A stretch of DNA of 64,000 nt, taken from positions 1 to 64,000 of the forward strand of contig NZ_PDWL01000021.1 in NCBI RefSeq assembly GCF_010093185.1, in the 5' to 3' direction. Below are positions 53,368 through 63,222 of this stretch, piece by piece. The notes beneath the pieces are model-generated. The model worked only from the letters and a program-made list of their open reading frames with translations. It searched no databases and had not been told where the DNA came from. Position 1 is the first letter of the stretch; each line of letters starts with the position of its first letter. A program made the translations under genes and the position numbers. The stretch comes from Pseudoxanthomonas jiangsuensis. Its GTDB lineage: Bacteria; Pseudomonadota; Gammaproteobacteria; Xanthomonadales; Xanthomonadaceae.

Positions 53368-56300
53368 TTGGTCCCGAGCTGGATCCTTCTGCTGGTGTCG
53401 GTCGGCTACGCCGCTCTGCTGTTCGCGGTGGCGTGGTGGGGCGACCGTCGGCCGATGTACCCGGACCGGCCGTGGCTGCGGCCGGTGGTCTACAGCCTGG
53501 CGCTGGCGGTGTACTGCTCCTCGTGGACCTTCTACGGCGCGGTCGGCAGCGCGGTGCGCAACGGCATCGGCTACCTGCCGATCTACCTCGGCCCGCTGCT
53601 GTTGCTGCTGTTCGGCTGGCGGATCATCGAGCGCCTGGCGCTGATCGCGCGCAGCCAGAACACCGTGTCGATCGCCGACTTCATCTCCGCCCGCTACGGC
53701 CGCTCGCGGCGGCTGGCGGCGCTGGTCACGGTGATCATCCTGGTCGGCATCATTCCCTACGTGGCCCTGCAGTACAAAGCGGTGGCGATGAGCCTGAGCG
53801 TGCTCTCCGGCCAGGACGCCGAGCAGGTCGGGATCGTCGCCGACCCGGCCTTGTACGTGGCCCTGCTGATGGCGCTGTTCGCCGCGCTGTTCGGCACCCG
53901 CCAGGTCGATGCCACCGAGCACCACCACGGCATGATGCTGGCCATCGCCCTGGAGTCGCTGGTCAAGCTGGTGGCGATGGTGGCGGTGGGCGTGTTCGCC
54001 TGGTCGTGGCTGGGCGGGCGCGACCTGCGCATCGCCGAGTCGGCGCGGACCCTGTTCGAGCAGGCGCCGCCGGTGGGCTTCGTCGCCCAGACCCTGCTCG
54101 GCTTCCTGGCCATCGTCTGCCTGCCGCGCCAGTTCCAGGTGGCGGTGGTCGAATGCGGCGACGTGGCCGACATCCGCAAGGCGCGCTGGATGTTCGGCGG
54201 CTACCTGATGCTGATCTCGGTGATGGTGGTGCCGATTGCCTCCGCCGGCGTGGCCCTGTTCGGCGGCGACGGCCACGTCGCCAGCGACACCTTCGTGCTG
54301 GCCCTGCCGCTGGCCGAGGGCCGCAACGCGCTGGCGCTGGCCGCGTACGTAGGCGGCTTCTCGGCCGCGACCGGCATGGTGATCGTGGCCTCGATCGCGC
54401 TGGCGACCATGGTCAGCAACGACCTGGTGATGCCGGTGCTTTTGCGTCGCGGCTGGGGCGAGCGCCACGCCGCCGCCGACGTGGCCTCGCTGGTGCTGTG
54501 GGTGCGGCGGCTGTCGATCCTTCTGCTGTCGCTGTGCGCGTACGGCTACTACCGCTGGCTCGGCGGCGACACCACCCTGGCCGCGTACGGGGTGATGGCG
54601 TTCGCCGCCGTGGCGCAATTCGCACCGGGCCTGATCGGTGGACTCTACTGGCGCGGGGCGAGCCGGCGCGGGGTGGAGTTCGGCCTGCTGGCCGGCTTCG
54701 CTACCTGGATCTACACCCTGCTGCTGCCGGCGCTGTCGGCCTCGGGCCTGTTCGACGCCTCGTGGATGGTCGACGGCCCGTTCGGCCTGCACTGGCTGCG
54801 GCCGCAGCAGCTGTTCGGGCTCAGCGGCTGGGACGCGCTGACCCACGGCACCTTCTGGTCGCTGCTGCTCAACGGCGCGGTGATGATGCTGGTCTCGGCG
54901 CGCTGGCGCCCGAGCGTGGACGAGCGCCTGCGGATCGCCCCGTTCCTGGATCCCTACGCCGAGCGCCAGACCCTGGCCCAGAGCGAATGGCCGGGCAACG
55001 TCAGCGTCGGCGACCTGCAGGCGCTGGCGGTGCGCATCGTCGGCGAGCGCCACGCGCGCCGCGCCTTCTCCGAGCAGGCCATCGCCCTGGGCCGCGAACT
55101 GCAGCCGGCCGCCGCCGCCGACCGCCTCTGGATCCAGTTCACCGAGCGCCTGCTGGCCGCCTCGATCGGTGCGGCCTCCGCACGCCTGGTGCTGACCAGC
55201 GTGCTGCGCGGCTCGGGCATGCACCTGAGCGAGGTGATGGCCCTGCTGGACGAGGCCGGCCAGGAACTGCGCTTCAACCGCGAGATCCTTTCCACCACCC
55301 TGGAGAACATCAGCGCCGGGGTCAGCGTGGTCGACCCGGACATGCGCCTGGTGGCCTGGAACCGCCGCTACCAGCAGATGTTCGGCTACCCGGCCGGGAT
55401 GCTCTACGTCGGCCGTCCGGTCGCCGACCTGATCCGCTACAACGCCGAGCGCGGCGAACTGGGCGAGGGCGATCCCGGCGCGCACGTGCGCAAGCGCATC
55501 GAGCACATGCGCGCCGGCACCCCGCACGTGTTCGAGCGCGTGCGTCCCGACGGCAGCGTGATCGAGATGCGCGGCCAGGCCCTGCCCGGCGGCGGCTACG
55601 TCACCAGCTACAACGACATCACCGCCTACAAGCACGCCGAGCAGGCCCTGCGCGAGGCCAACGAGACCCTGGAGCAGCGCGTGGCCGAGCGCACCCGCGA
55701 AGCCGAGGACGCGCAGCAGTCGCGCACCCGCTTCCTGGCCGCGATCAGCCACGACGTGCTGCAGCCGCTCAACGCCGCGCGCCTGTTCGCCTCGGCCCTG
55801 CGCGACGGCGGCCAGCCGGAGGACGAGCAGAGGCATCTGGCCGAGCGCGTGGATGCCTCCTTGCGCGCGGCCGAGGAATTGCTCGACGGCCTGCTCGACG
55901 TCTCCCGCCTGGACACCGGCGCATTGCAGGCCGAGGTCACCGTGTTCGACGCCGGCGAGCTGCTGCGCGAGCTGGCCGCGCAATACGCCCCGGTCGCCGC
56001 CGGCCGCGGCCTGGCCCTGCACGCGCACGCGCGCTCCTGCCCGGTGCGCAGCGACCGCCGGCTGCTGCGCCGGGTGCTGCAGAACTTCCTGGCCAACGCC
56101 CTGCGCTATACCCGCCAGGGCCGGATCGTACTGGGCATGCGTGCGCACGGCGGCCAGGTGGCGCTGCAGGTCTGGGACACCGGCCCGGGCATCCCCGAGC
56201 AGCACATGCGCCAGATCTACGACGAGTTCCACCGCTACCAGCAGCCGTTCGACTGGGGCGAGCGCGGCCTCGGCCTGGGCCTGTCGATCTGCCAGCGCAT

Positions 56301-56826
56301 CTCGCGCCTGCTCGACCACGGCCTGGACGCGCGCAGCCAGGTCGGCCGCGGCAGCATGTTCTCGATCAGCGTGCCGCGCGCGGCGGCCCTGCCGGCTGCG
56401 CCCCCGCCGGCCGCGGCCCTGCCGGGCGCCGGCTCGCTCGCCGGCCTGCGCGTGCTGTGCGTGGACAACGACCAGGAGATCCTCGACGGCATGCGCCTGC
56501 TGCTGGGCCGCTGGCAGGCCACGGCGATCACCGCCGGCACCGTGGACGAGGCGCTGGCGCGGATGGCCGACAGCGCGCCGCAGGCGATGCTGGTCGACTA
56601 CCACCTGCACGACCGCCTCGACGGCCTGGACACCCTGGACGCCCTGCGCGAAGCCGGCGGGCCGATCCCCGGCGCCCTGCTCACCGCCGACGGCCGCGAC
56701 GAGCTCAAGCGCCAGGCCCGGCAGCGCGGCTACCGGCTGCTGACCAAGCCGGTGAAGCCCGCCTCCCTGCGCGCCTGGCTGGCCGCCCAGGTGCCCGCCA
56801 CCGGGCATGCGGACGTCGATGCCTGA
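53368..56826 (+). CDS. SSF-sensor hybrid histidine kinase/response regulator
   Basis: A 1152-aa hybrid sensor kinase. Residues 1 to about 520 form a solute:sodium symporter (SLC5/PutP)-like membrane domain with about 13 helices, as in CbrA. A PAS domain follows ([23 protein letters not shown], about residues 650-760), then HisKA with the H box [17 protein letters not shown], the HATPase with N box [10 protein letters not shown] boxes DTGPGIP and GLGLGLSI, and a C-terminal receiver (CVDNDQE, phosphoacceptor Asp in [10 protein letters not shown], Lys in LLTKPVKP). TTG start: AGGAGGG (53356-53362) is ideally placed before TTG 53368 and no ATG exists nearby. Divergent from the transporter operon. 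The signal is unknown. Confidence 0.9.
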   Translation: MVPSWILLLVSVGYAALLFAVAWWGDRRPMYPDRPWLRPVVYSLALAVYCSSWTFYGAVGSAVRNGIGYLPIYLGPLLLLLFGWRIIERLALIARSQNTVSIADFISARYGRSRRLAALVTVIILVGIIPYVALQYKAVAMSLSVLSGQDAEQVGIVADPALYVALLMALFAALFGTRQVDATEHHHGMMLAIALESLVKLVAMVAVGVFAWSWLGGRDLRIAESARTLFEQAPPVGFVAQTLLGFLAIVCLPRQFQVAVVECGDVADIRKARWMFGGYLMLISVMVVPIASAGVALFGGDGHVASDTFVLALPLAEGRNALALAAYVGGFSAATGMVIVASIALATMVSNDLVMPVLLRRGWGERHAAADVASLVLWVRRLSILLLSLCAYGYYRWLGGDTTLAAYGVMAFAAVAQFAPGLIGGLYWRGASRRGVEFGLLAGFATWIYTLLLPALSASGLFDASWMVDGPFGLHWLRPQQLFGLSGWDALTHGTFWSLLLNGAVMMLVSARWRPSVDERLRIAPFLDPYAERQTLAQSEWPGNVSVGDLQALAVRIVGERHARRAFSEQAIALGRELQPAAAADRLWIQFTERLLAASIGAASARLVLTSVLRGSGMHLSEVMALLDEAGQELRFNREILSTTLENISAGVSVVDPDMRLVAWNRRYQQMFGYPAGMLYVGRPVADLIRYNAERGELGEGDPGAHVRKRIEHMRAGTPHVFERVRPDGSVIEMRGQALPGGGYVTSYNDITAYKHAEQALREANETLEQRVAERTREAEDAQQSRTRFLAAISHDVLQPLNAARLFASALRDGGQPEDEQRHLAERVDASLRAAEELLDGLLDVSRLDTGALQAEVTVFDAGELLRELAAQYAPVAAGRGLALHAHARSCPVRSDRRLLRRVLQNFLANALRYTRQGRIVLGMRAHGGQVALQVWDTGPGIPEQHMRQIYDEFHRYQQPFDWGERGLGLGLSICQRISRLLDHGLDARSQVGRGSMFSISVPRAAALPAAPPPAAALPGAGSLAGLRVLCVDNDQEILDGMRLLLGRWQATAITAGTVDEALARMADSAPQAMLVDYHLHDRLDGLDTLDALREAGGPIPGALLTADGRDELKRQARQRGYRLLTKPVKPASLRAWLAAQVPATGHADVDA

Positions 56827-56872
56827 TCCGTTCCCGGCCTTCGACATCGGTCACGGACGCGCCAGGCAAGGC

Positions 56873-56903
56873 TTGACCTTGATCCAGCTCCAGAGTGTGC
56901 AAT
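56873..56903 (+). promoter_or_regulatory. MerR-family (CueR/ZntR-like) promoter of copA-copB
   Basis: TTGACC (56873-56878) and TGCAAT (56898-56903) are separated by 19 bp, the long spacing used by MerR-family metal regulators. The right half-site CTCCAGAGTGT (56888-56898) equals that of the E. coli zntA operator; the left half CCTTGATCCAG is degenerate. The -10 overlaps the ATG at 56902 and predicts transcription start near 56910. No MerR-family metal regulator gene is adjacent. Confidence 0.55.
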
Positions 56904-56910
56904 GGCCGGC

Positions 56911-58770
56911 ATGACCGGAACCGTCCCCCCGCCTTTCGGCGCCCCGCCCTCGTTGCCCCGTCGCCGCTTCGTCCAGGGCCTGGCCTTCGCCGGCCTGGCC
57001 GGCGGCAGCGGCCTGCTGCGCGCCGCCGGACCGCACGCCGCCAATGCCGCCGCTCCCGCCGTCCTGCGCGGCACCGCCTTCGAGCTGGACATCGGCGCGG
57101 CCGAAGTGAACATCACCGGCCGCCCGCGCCCGGCGGTGACCGTCAACGGCAGCCTGCCCGCGCCGATCCTGCGCTGGCGCGAAGGCGACACCGTCAGCGT
57201 GCGCGTGGCCAACCGCCTCGCCGGCGCGCCGACCTCGATCCACTGGCACGGCATCCTGCTGCCGGCGAACATGGACGGCGTGCCGGGCATGAGCTTCGAC
57301 GGCATCGCCCCCGGCGAGAGCTGGCTGTACCGCTTCACCCTGAAGCAGTCCGGCAGCTACTGGTACCACGGCCACTCCATGTTCCAGGAGCAGGCCGGCC
57401 TGTACGGTGCGATCATCGTCGATCCCCTGCAGCCGCCGCCGTACCGCTACGACCGCGAGCACGTGCTGCTGTTCTCGGACTGGACCGACCTGGCGCCGGA
57501 CGCGCTGTTCCGCCGGCTGAAGAAGGCGCCGTCCTACGACAACCACTACAAGCGCACCGTCGGCGATTTCGTCCACGACGCGCGCGAGGACGGCCTGCGC
57601 GCCACCCTGGCCGACCGCGGCATGTGGGGCCGGATGCGGATGACCCCCAGCGACCTGTCCGACGTCAACGGCCACACCTACACCTACCTGCTCAACGGAC
57701 AGCCGCCCGCGGCCAACTGGACCGGCCTGTTCAAGCCGGGGGAGAAGGTGCTGCTGCGCCTGATCAACGCCGGCGCGATGACCTATTTCGACGTGCGCAT
57801 CCCCGGCCTGAAGATGACCGTGGTCGCCGCCGACGGCCAGTACGTGCACCCGGTCACCGTCGACGAACTGCGGATCGCCGCGGCCGAGACCTACGACGTG
57901 ATCGTCGAGCCCTCCGGCCAGGACGCCTACACCATCTTCGCCCAGGACATGGGCCGGACCGGCTTCGCCCGCGGCACGCTGGCGGCGCGCCACGGCCTGG
58001 CCGCGCCGGTGCCGGCGAACGACCCGCGCCCCTTGCTGACGATGGAGGACATGGGCCACGGCACGCATGGTGACCATGCCGGACACGGTGGCGCGGGGAT
58101 GGAGAGCGGCTGCGGCGCCGCGAAGGGCCACGGTGCCGAGGGCGGCTGCGGCGCAACGATGAAACACGCTGCCGGGAGTGGCGATGGTTCAGCCATGCAT
58201 GCCGGGCACGCCGATGCGCACGCCGGGCATGGCGTCGCCGCCGTCGTCCATCCGTCCAGCGAGCACCGCAGCCCGCTGGTGGACATGCAGTCCTCGCCCA
58301 CCGGCCCGCGCCTGGACGATCCGGGCATCGGCCTGCGCGGCAACGGCCGCCGGGTGCTGGCCTATGCCGACCTGCGCAGCCTGTTCGACGATCCCGACGG
58401 CCGCGATCCCGGCCGCGAGATCCAGCTGCACCTGACCGGGCACATGGAGAAGTTCGCCTGGTCCTTCGACGGCATCCCGTTCGCCAGCGCCCAGCCCTTG
58501 CGCCTGAACTACGGCGAGCGCCTGCGCATCGTCCTGGTCAACGACACGATGATGCAGCACCCCATCCACCTGCACGGCCTGTGGAGCGACCTGGAAGACG
58601 CCGACGGCGCCTTCCAGGTGCGCAAGCACACCGTCGACATGCCGCCCGGCACCCGCCGCAGCTACCGCGTGCGCGCCGACGCGCTTGGCCGCTGGGCCTA
58701 CCACTGCCACCTGCTCTACCACATGGAGGGCGGGATGATGCGCGAGGTGCGGGTGGAGGAAGGCGCATGA
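56911..58770 (+). CDS. copA: Multicopper oxidase CopA, copper resistance
   Basis: Periplasmic Tat-exported multicopper oxidase (CopA/PcoA type), 619 aa from this start. Twin-arginine signal LPRRRFVQGLAFAG. All copper ligand motifs are present: HWHG, HGHS, HPIHLHG and HCHLLYHMEGGMM. Between domains 2 and 3 is a His/Met/Cys-rich linker of about 65 residues (58042-58236) able to bind further copper. The start is uncertain: ATG 56902 overlaps the predicted -10, so I prefer ATG 56911, which would be at the transcript's 5' end. The copA stop and copB start overlap (ATGA). Function: Cu(I) oxidation/sequestration in the periplasm. Confidence 0.93.
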   Translation: MTGTVPPPFGAPPSLPRRRFVQGLAFAGLAGGSGLLRAAGPHAANAAAPAVLRGTAFELDIGAAEVNITGRPRPAVTVNGSLPAPILRWREGDTVSVRVANRLAGAPTSIHWHGILLPANMDGVPGMSFDGIAPGESWLYRFTLKQSGSYWYHGHSMFQEQAGLYGAIIVDPLQPPPYRYDREHVLLFSDWTDLAPDALFRRLKKAPSYDNHYKRTVGDFVHDAREDGLRATLADRGMWGRMRMTPSDLSDVNGHTYTYLLNGQPPAANWTGLFKPGEKVLLRLINAGAMTYFDVRIPGLKMTVVAADGQYVHPVTVDELRIAAAETYDVIVEPSGQDAYTIFAQDMGRTGFARGTLAARHGLAAPVPANDPRPLLTMEDMGHGTHGDHAGHGGAGMESGCGAAKGHGAEGGCGATMKHAAGSGDGSAMHAGHADAHAGHGVAAVVHPSSEHRSPLVDMQSSPTGPRLDDPGIGLRGNGRRVLAYADLRSLFDDPDGRDPGREIQLHLTGHMEKFAWSFDGIPFASAQPLRLNYGERLRIVLVNDTMMQHPIHLHGLWSDLEDADGAFQVRKHTVDMPPGTRRSYRVRADALGRWAYHCHLLYHMEGGMMREVRVEEGA

Positions 58771-59846
58771 GCCGCACGATCCTCATCTTCGCCATCGCGC
58801 TGGCACTGGCCTGCGTGCCGGCGATCGCCCGGGCCCAGGCCGGCTGCACGGCGGAACACGAGGCGATGGGCCACTGCACCCTGCCCGTTCCCGAGCCCGC
58901 ACCCAGCCGCGATTGCGCGCCGGAACATGCCGCCATGGGCCACTGCACGCCAGCCTCGCCAAGTCCCGCCACGAAAGTGACGGCCGCGGCTGCATGCCCA
59001 CCGGAGCACGCGGCAATGGGCCACTGCACGCCTGTCCCCGCCCAGGTACCGGCGGATGCGACCGCCGATCCCGCCTGCCCGCCCGAACACGCCGCCATGG
59101 GCCATTGCACCCCGCGCAACCGGGACGCGCGGGCGCCGCGGGAACCGATCCCGGTTCCCACCGACGCCGACCGCGCCGCCGCGTTCCCGGTGCTGCGGCA
59201 TCCCCACGCCCACGACGCCGGCATCCACAGCCTGGTCCGCTTCAACCGCCTCGAGGCCTGGGATGCCGATCCGGGCAGCGGCCAGGCCTGGGAAGGCAGC
59301 GCCTGGATCGGCGGCGACGTGCGAAGGCTGTGGCTGCGCAGCGAAGGCGAGCGCGAGGACGGCCGCACCCACGCCGCCGACCTGGAAATGCTGTACGGCC
59401 GCGCCATCGGCCCCTGGTGGGACCTGGTGGCCGGCGTGCGCCACGACTTCGATCCGGGCGCCTCGCGCAGCTGGGCGGCGATCGGCCTGCAGGGCCTGGC
59501 GCCGTACAAGTTCGAGACCTCGGCCACCGTGTACGTCGGCGATGGAGGCCGCACCGCGTTCACGGCGGAAGTGGAGTACGAACTGCTGCTGACCAATCGC
59601 CTGGTCCTGCAGCCTTTGCTCGAGGTCGAGCTGCATGGGCGCGACGACCCGCGGCGGGGCATCGGCTCGGGCCTGTCGTCGGCGGAAGCGGGCCTGCGCC
59701 TGCGCTACGAGGTCACCCGCCGCTTCGCGCCTTATGTGGGCCTGGCGCACGAGCGCACGTTCGGCGGCACCGCCGACCACCGCCGCAACGAGGACGAGGC
59801 GACGCGCGACACCCGCTGGGTCGCCGGCGTGCGCTGGTGGTTCTAG
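58767..59846 (+). CDS. copB: Outer-membrane copper resistance protein CopB with Cys/His/Met repeats
   Basis: CopB/PcoB-family outer-membrane protein, 359 aa. A signal peptide (to about residue 23) is followed by four copies of an 11-residue unit CxxEHxAMGHC at residues 27-37, 50-60, 77-87 and 104-114, joined by Pro/Ala-rich linkers. The C-terminal beta-barrel domain (HAHDAGIHSLVRFNRLEAW to VAGVRWWF, ending in Phe) is canonical CopB. Typical CopB repeats are Met/His/Asp-rich without Cys, so the flanking cysteines are unusual. Coupled to copA by ATGA. The stop lies only 4 bp from the 3' end of the convergent tRNA gene. Confidence 0.92.
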   Translation: MSRTILIFAIALALACVPAIARAQAGCTAEHEAMGHCTLPVPEPAPSRDCAPEHAAMGHCTPASPSPATKVTAAAACPPEHAAMGHCTPVPAQVPADATADPACPPEHAAMGHCTPRNRDARAPREPIPVPTDADRAAAFPVLRHPHAHDAGIHSLVRFNRLEAWDADPGSGQAWEGSAWIGGDVRRLWLRSEGEREDGRTHAADLEMLYGRAIGPWWDLVAGVRHDFDPGASRSWAAIGLQGLAPYKFETSATVYVGDGGRTAFTAEVEYELLLTNRLVLQPLLEVELHGRDDPRRGIGSGLSSAEAGLRLRYEVTRRFAPYVGLAHERTFGGTADHRRNEDEATRDTRWVAGVRWWF

Positions 59847-59850
59847 CGAA

Positions 59851-60164
59851 TGGTGGGCCCACCAGGACTCGAACCTGGAACCAAAGGATTCGCTTATTCC
59901 GGGGGTTTCCCCACGGCGCGGACTATCTCTTCACCCGCAGCTTGCGCTGAGAGGGTGCGGGACGCTCTAGCCTGTCATCAAGGGCACTGCAGCCCTCAGG
60001 TAGTCTCTGCACCTTCCGGCGGTGTACCGCCGGCTAGGCTCAGGATTGCCGCCGGCCGGACCGCTGCGGTTCCCCTGAATTCATCCCGTTTTTCCGCCGG
60101 CCCTTTCGATGCCGGGGTCACCTTTTCGATGAGTCCTCTGCTCTAACCATTGAGCTATAGGCCC
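59851..60164 (-). tRNA. ileX: tRNA-Ile2 (anticodon CAU), interrupted by a group I intron
   Basis: Exon 1 is 60164-60129 (tRNA positions 1-36), exon 2 is 59890-59851 (37-76). Joined they give a perfect 76-nt tRNA with encoded CCA: acceptor GGGCCTA/TGGGCCC, D arm GCTC/GAGC, anticodon stem GAGGA/TCCTT with loop CTCATAA, and T arm CCAGG/CCTGG with TTCGAGT. Anticodon CAU could mean Met or Ile2; the GACTCATAATC loop, TTGGTT variable region and the position beside rpoD (as ileX in E. coli) indicate Ile2, whose C34 is modified to lysidine to read AUA. The 238-nt intron splits it just after the anticodon. Confidence 0.95.
59891..60128 (-). ncRNA. Group I self-splicing intron in tRNA-Ile2 anticodon loop
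   Basis: 238 nt, no ORF. P1 pairs exon UCAU plus intron C with GGUGA (60121-60117 region), giving the required U.G at the 5' splice site. Further helices: P2 CCGGC/GCCGG, P3 CGGGAU (60088-60083)/GUCCCG (59963-59958), P4 UCAGG (60078-60074)/CCUGA (60044-60040), P6a CCGGCGG/CCGCCGG, P7 in GUGCAGAGACUA (60012-60001) with AAGAGAUAGUCC (59931-59920), P8 ACCC/GGGU, P9 GGGG-AAA-CCCC. The intron ends in G (59891). The core resembles the Azoarcus tRNA-Ile intron, but 60000-59971 adds an extra hairpin between P7 and P3. Confidence 0.95.
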
Positions 60165-60173
60165 GTGCGCGCA

Positions 60174-60223
60174 ATCGTACCAACCCCGGGCCGCCGTCGC
60201 CCACTCAAACTACGGATTATGAT
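60174..60223. promoter_or_regulatory. Divergent -10 elements for tRNA-Ile2 and HNH gene
   Basis: On the minus strand TACGAT (60179-60174) lies 9 nt before the tRNA 5' end, followed by a GC-rich discriminator (TTGCGCGCACG) typical of stringently controlled stable-RNA promoters. On the plus strand TATGAT (60218-60223) lies exactly 6 nt before the HNH start codon. No convincing -35 is seen for either. Confidence 0.5.
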
Positions 60224-60229
60224 CATTTG

Positions 60230-60619
60230 ATGAAATCACCCAGAACATGCGCGACGTGCGGCAACGAGCTCGCGGGGCGGCAGACGCGCTTCTGCAGCCG
60301 CCCCTGCAAGAACGCCGACACCAACCACCGCCATCAAAGCTATGTCGCGCAGGGTCAACGTGGCCTCCGCCGCAAGCGCGAACTTCTCGATGCCATGGGT
60401 GGGCGGTGCACGCGTTGCGGCTATGACCGCAACTTGGCTGCATTGACCTGGCATCACCTGGACCCTAAGAACAAGAAGTTCTCGCTCGATCTTCGGGCGC
60501 TGTCGAATCGATCTCGTGACGAGGTTCTGCGGGAGGCCGCCAAATGCACCGTGTTATGTGCCAACTGTCATGCGGAAACTCACTTCCCGCACTTGGGCAA
60601 CCCCGCAACGTCGTCCTGA
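60230..60619 (+). CDS. HNH endonuclease, candidate homing partner of the intron
   Basis: A 129-aa protein with an N-terminal zinc-ribbon-like CATC...FCSRPC (Cys 7, 10, 22, 26), a basic linker, and a C-terminal HNH nuclease domain: CTRC (60, 63), the WHHLDP histidines (75, 76), and [10 protein letters not shown] (Cys 110/113, Asn 112, His 114/118). GC content is lower than in neighbours. The ATG at 60230 has TATGAT 6 nt upstream, favouring it over the in-frame TTG at 60227. It starts 65 bp from the split tRNA gene, divergently. A DNA-nicking or cutting role is by family; a role in intron homing is inference from position. Confidence 0.85.
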   Translation: MKSPRTCATCGNELAGRQTRFCSRPCKNADTNHRHQSYVAQGQRGLRRKRELLDAMGGRCTRCGYDRNLAALTWHHLDPKNKKFSLDLRALSNRSRDEVLREAAKCTVLCANCHAETHFPHLGNPATSS

Positions 60620-60622
60620 AAG

Positions 60623-60650
60623 CACGACAGCCGCTTTGGCGGCTGTCGTG
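60623..60650. terminator. Strong hairpin between HNH gene and rpoD
   Basis: CACGACAGCCGC (60623-60634) and its perfect complement (60639-60650) form a 12-bp stem with a TTTG loop between convergent genes. T-runs are minimal on both sides (minus strand CTTTCAG), so it may be a bidirectional terminator with weak U-tracts. Confidence 0.65.
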
Positions 60651-60677
60651 GGCATATCCTGGCAATGACGGAACCGC

Positions 60678-62537
<1,860 letters not shown>

Positions 62538-62579
62538 GTGCGGCGCCACCGGTCATGAAGATGGTGAAGAGAACCTAGC

Positions 62580-62585
62580 ATTATA
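62580..62585 (-). promoter_or_regulatory. rpoD -10 element
   Basis: Perfect TATAAT on the minus strand, about 43 nt upstream of the rpoD ATG. No good -35 at 16-18 bp, so activation or an extended context may compensate. Confidence 0.5.
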
Positions 62586-62679
62586 ACAGGGCACCGGCCC
62601 GAAAGCGGCCCAGCCCTTGTACGTCAACGACTTGCGGCACCTGGCGTTCAGTCGGATCGGGGCCGGCCAGACCTTTCGA

Positions 62680-63120
62680 TCAGGCCCTGAGCAGGAAGGT
62701 CACCGGGCCGTCGTTGACCAGGCTGACCACCATATGGGCACCGAAGCGCCCGGTTTCCACCCGGCCGGCATGCCGCTGGCGGCAGCTTTCGAGCAGGCGG
62801 TTGAAAACCGGTTCAGCCTCGGCCGGCGGCGCGGCGGTGCTGAAGCCCGGGCGCATGCCCGAATCGGTGTCGGCGGCCAGGGTGAACTGGCTGACCAGCA
62901 ACAGGCCGCCCCCGGTGTCGTCCAGGGAGCGGTTCATCCTGCCGGCATCGTCGGAGAAAACCCGATAGCCCAGCAGCTTCTGGCTGATCCGCGCCACCTG
63001 CGCATCGCCGTCGCCGGGCTGCACGCCGACCAGGGCCAGCAGGCCTGGGCCGATCTCGCCGACGACCTGTCCGTCCACCTCGACCGAGGCACGGGAGACG
63101 CGCTGGATCAGGGCGAGCAT
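62680..63120 (-). CDS. dtd: D-aminoacyl-tRNA deacylase
   Basis: Removes D-amino acids (and Gly from tRNA-Ala) mischarged on tRNAs; 146 aa. It starts [17 protein letters not shown], carries the SQFTLAADT active-site strand near residue 78 and a C-terminal NDGPVTF, a variant of the usual cross-subunit Gly-cisPro NxGPVT motif. Length is standard. Divergent from the acyltransferase gene at 63223. Confidence 0.94.
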   Translation of the reverse strand: MLALIQRVSRASVEVDGQVVGEIGPGLLALVGVQPGDGDAQVARISQKLLGYRVFSDDAGRMNRSLDDTGGGLLLVSQFTLAADTDSGMRPGFSTAAPPAEAEPVFNRLLESCRQRHAGRVETGRFGAHMVVSLVNDGPVTFLLRA

Positions 63121-63210
63121 GCAGTTCCTCCGGCCGGTGCGGGACGTGCAGCATCGGCAGTCGCGGGCGCGATGTCACCTGCCCGGCGTCGGGCACGCGG
63201 CGATTCGGCC

Positions 63211-63216
63211 TAGACT
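63211..63216 (+). promoter_or_regulatory. -10 element of acyltransferase gene (leaderless type)
   Basis: TAGACT followed by 6 nt and the ATG at 63223, the same spacing as at polA, uvrD and others. Confidence 0.4.
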
Positions 63217-63222
63217 TTGCGC

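Noticed and set aside
59891..60128. Group II intron or archaeal-type bulge-helix-bulge tRNA intron
   Set aside because: No domain V hairpin or reverse transcriptase is present, and the paired R/S elements, U.G splice site and terminal G are diagnostic of group I.
59851..60164. tRNA-Met (CAU) instead of tRNA-Ile2
   Set aside because: The loop GACTCATAATC, the variable region and the rpoD neighbourhood match tRNA-Ile2. It also lacks the C1-A72 mismatch of initiator tRNA: position 1-72 is G-C.
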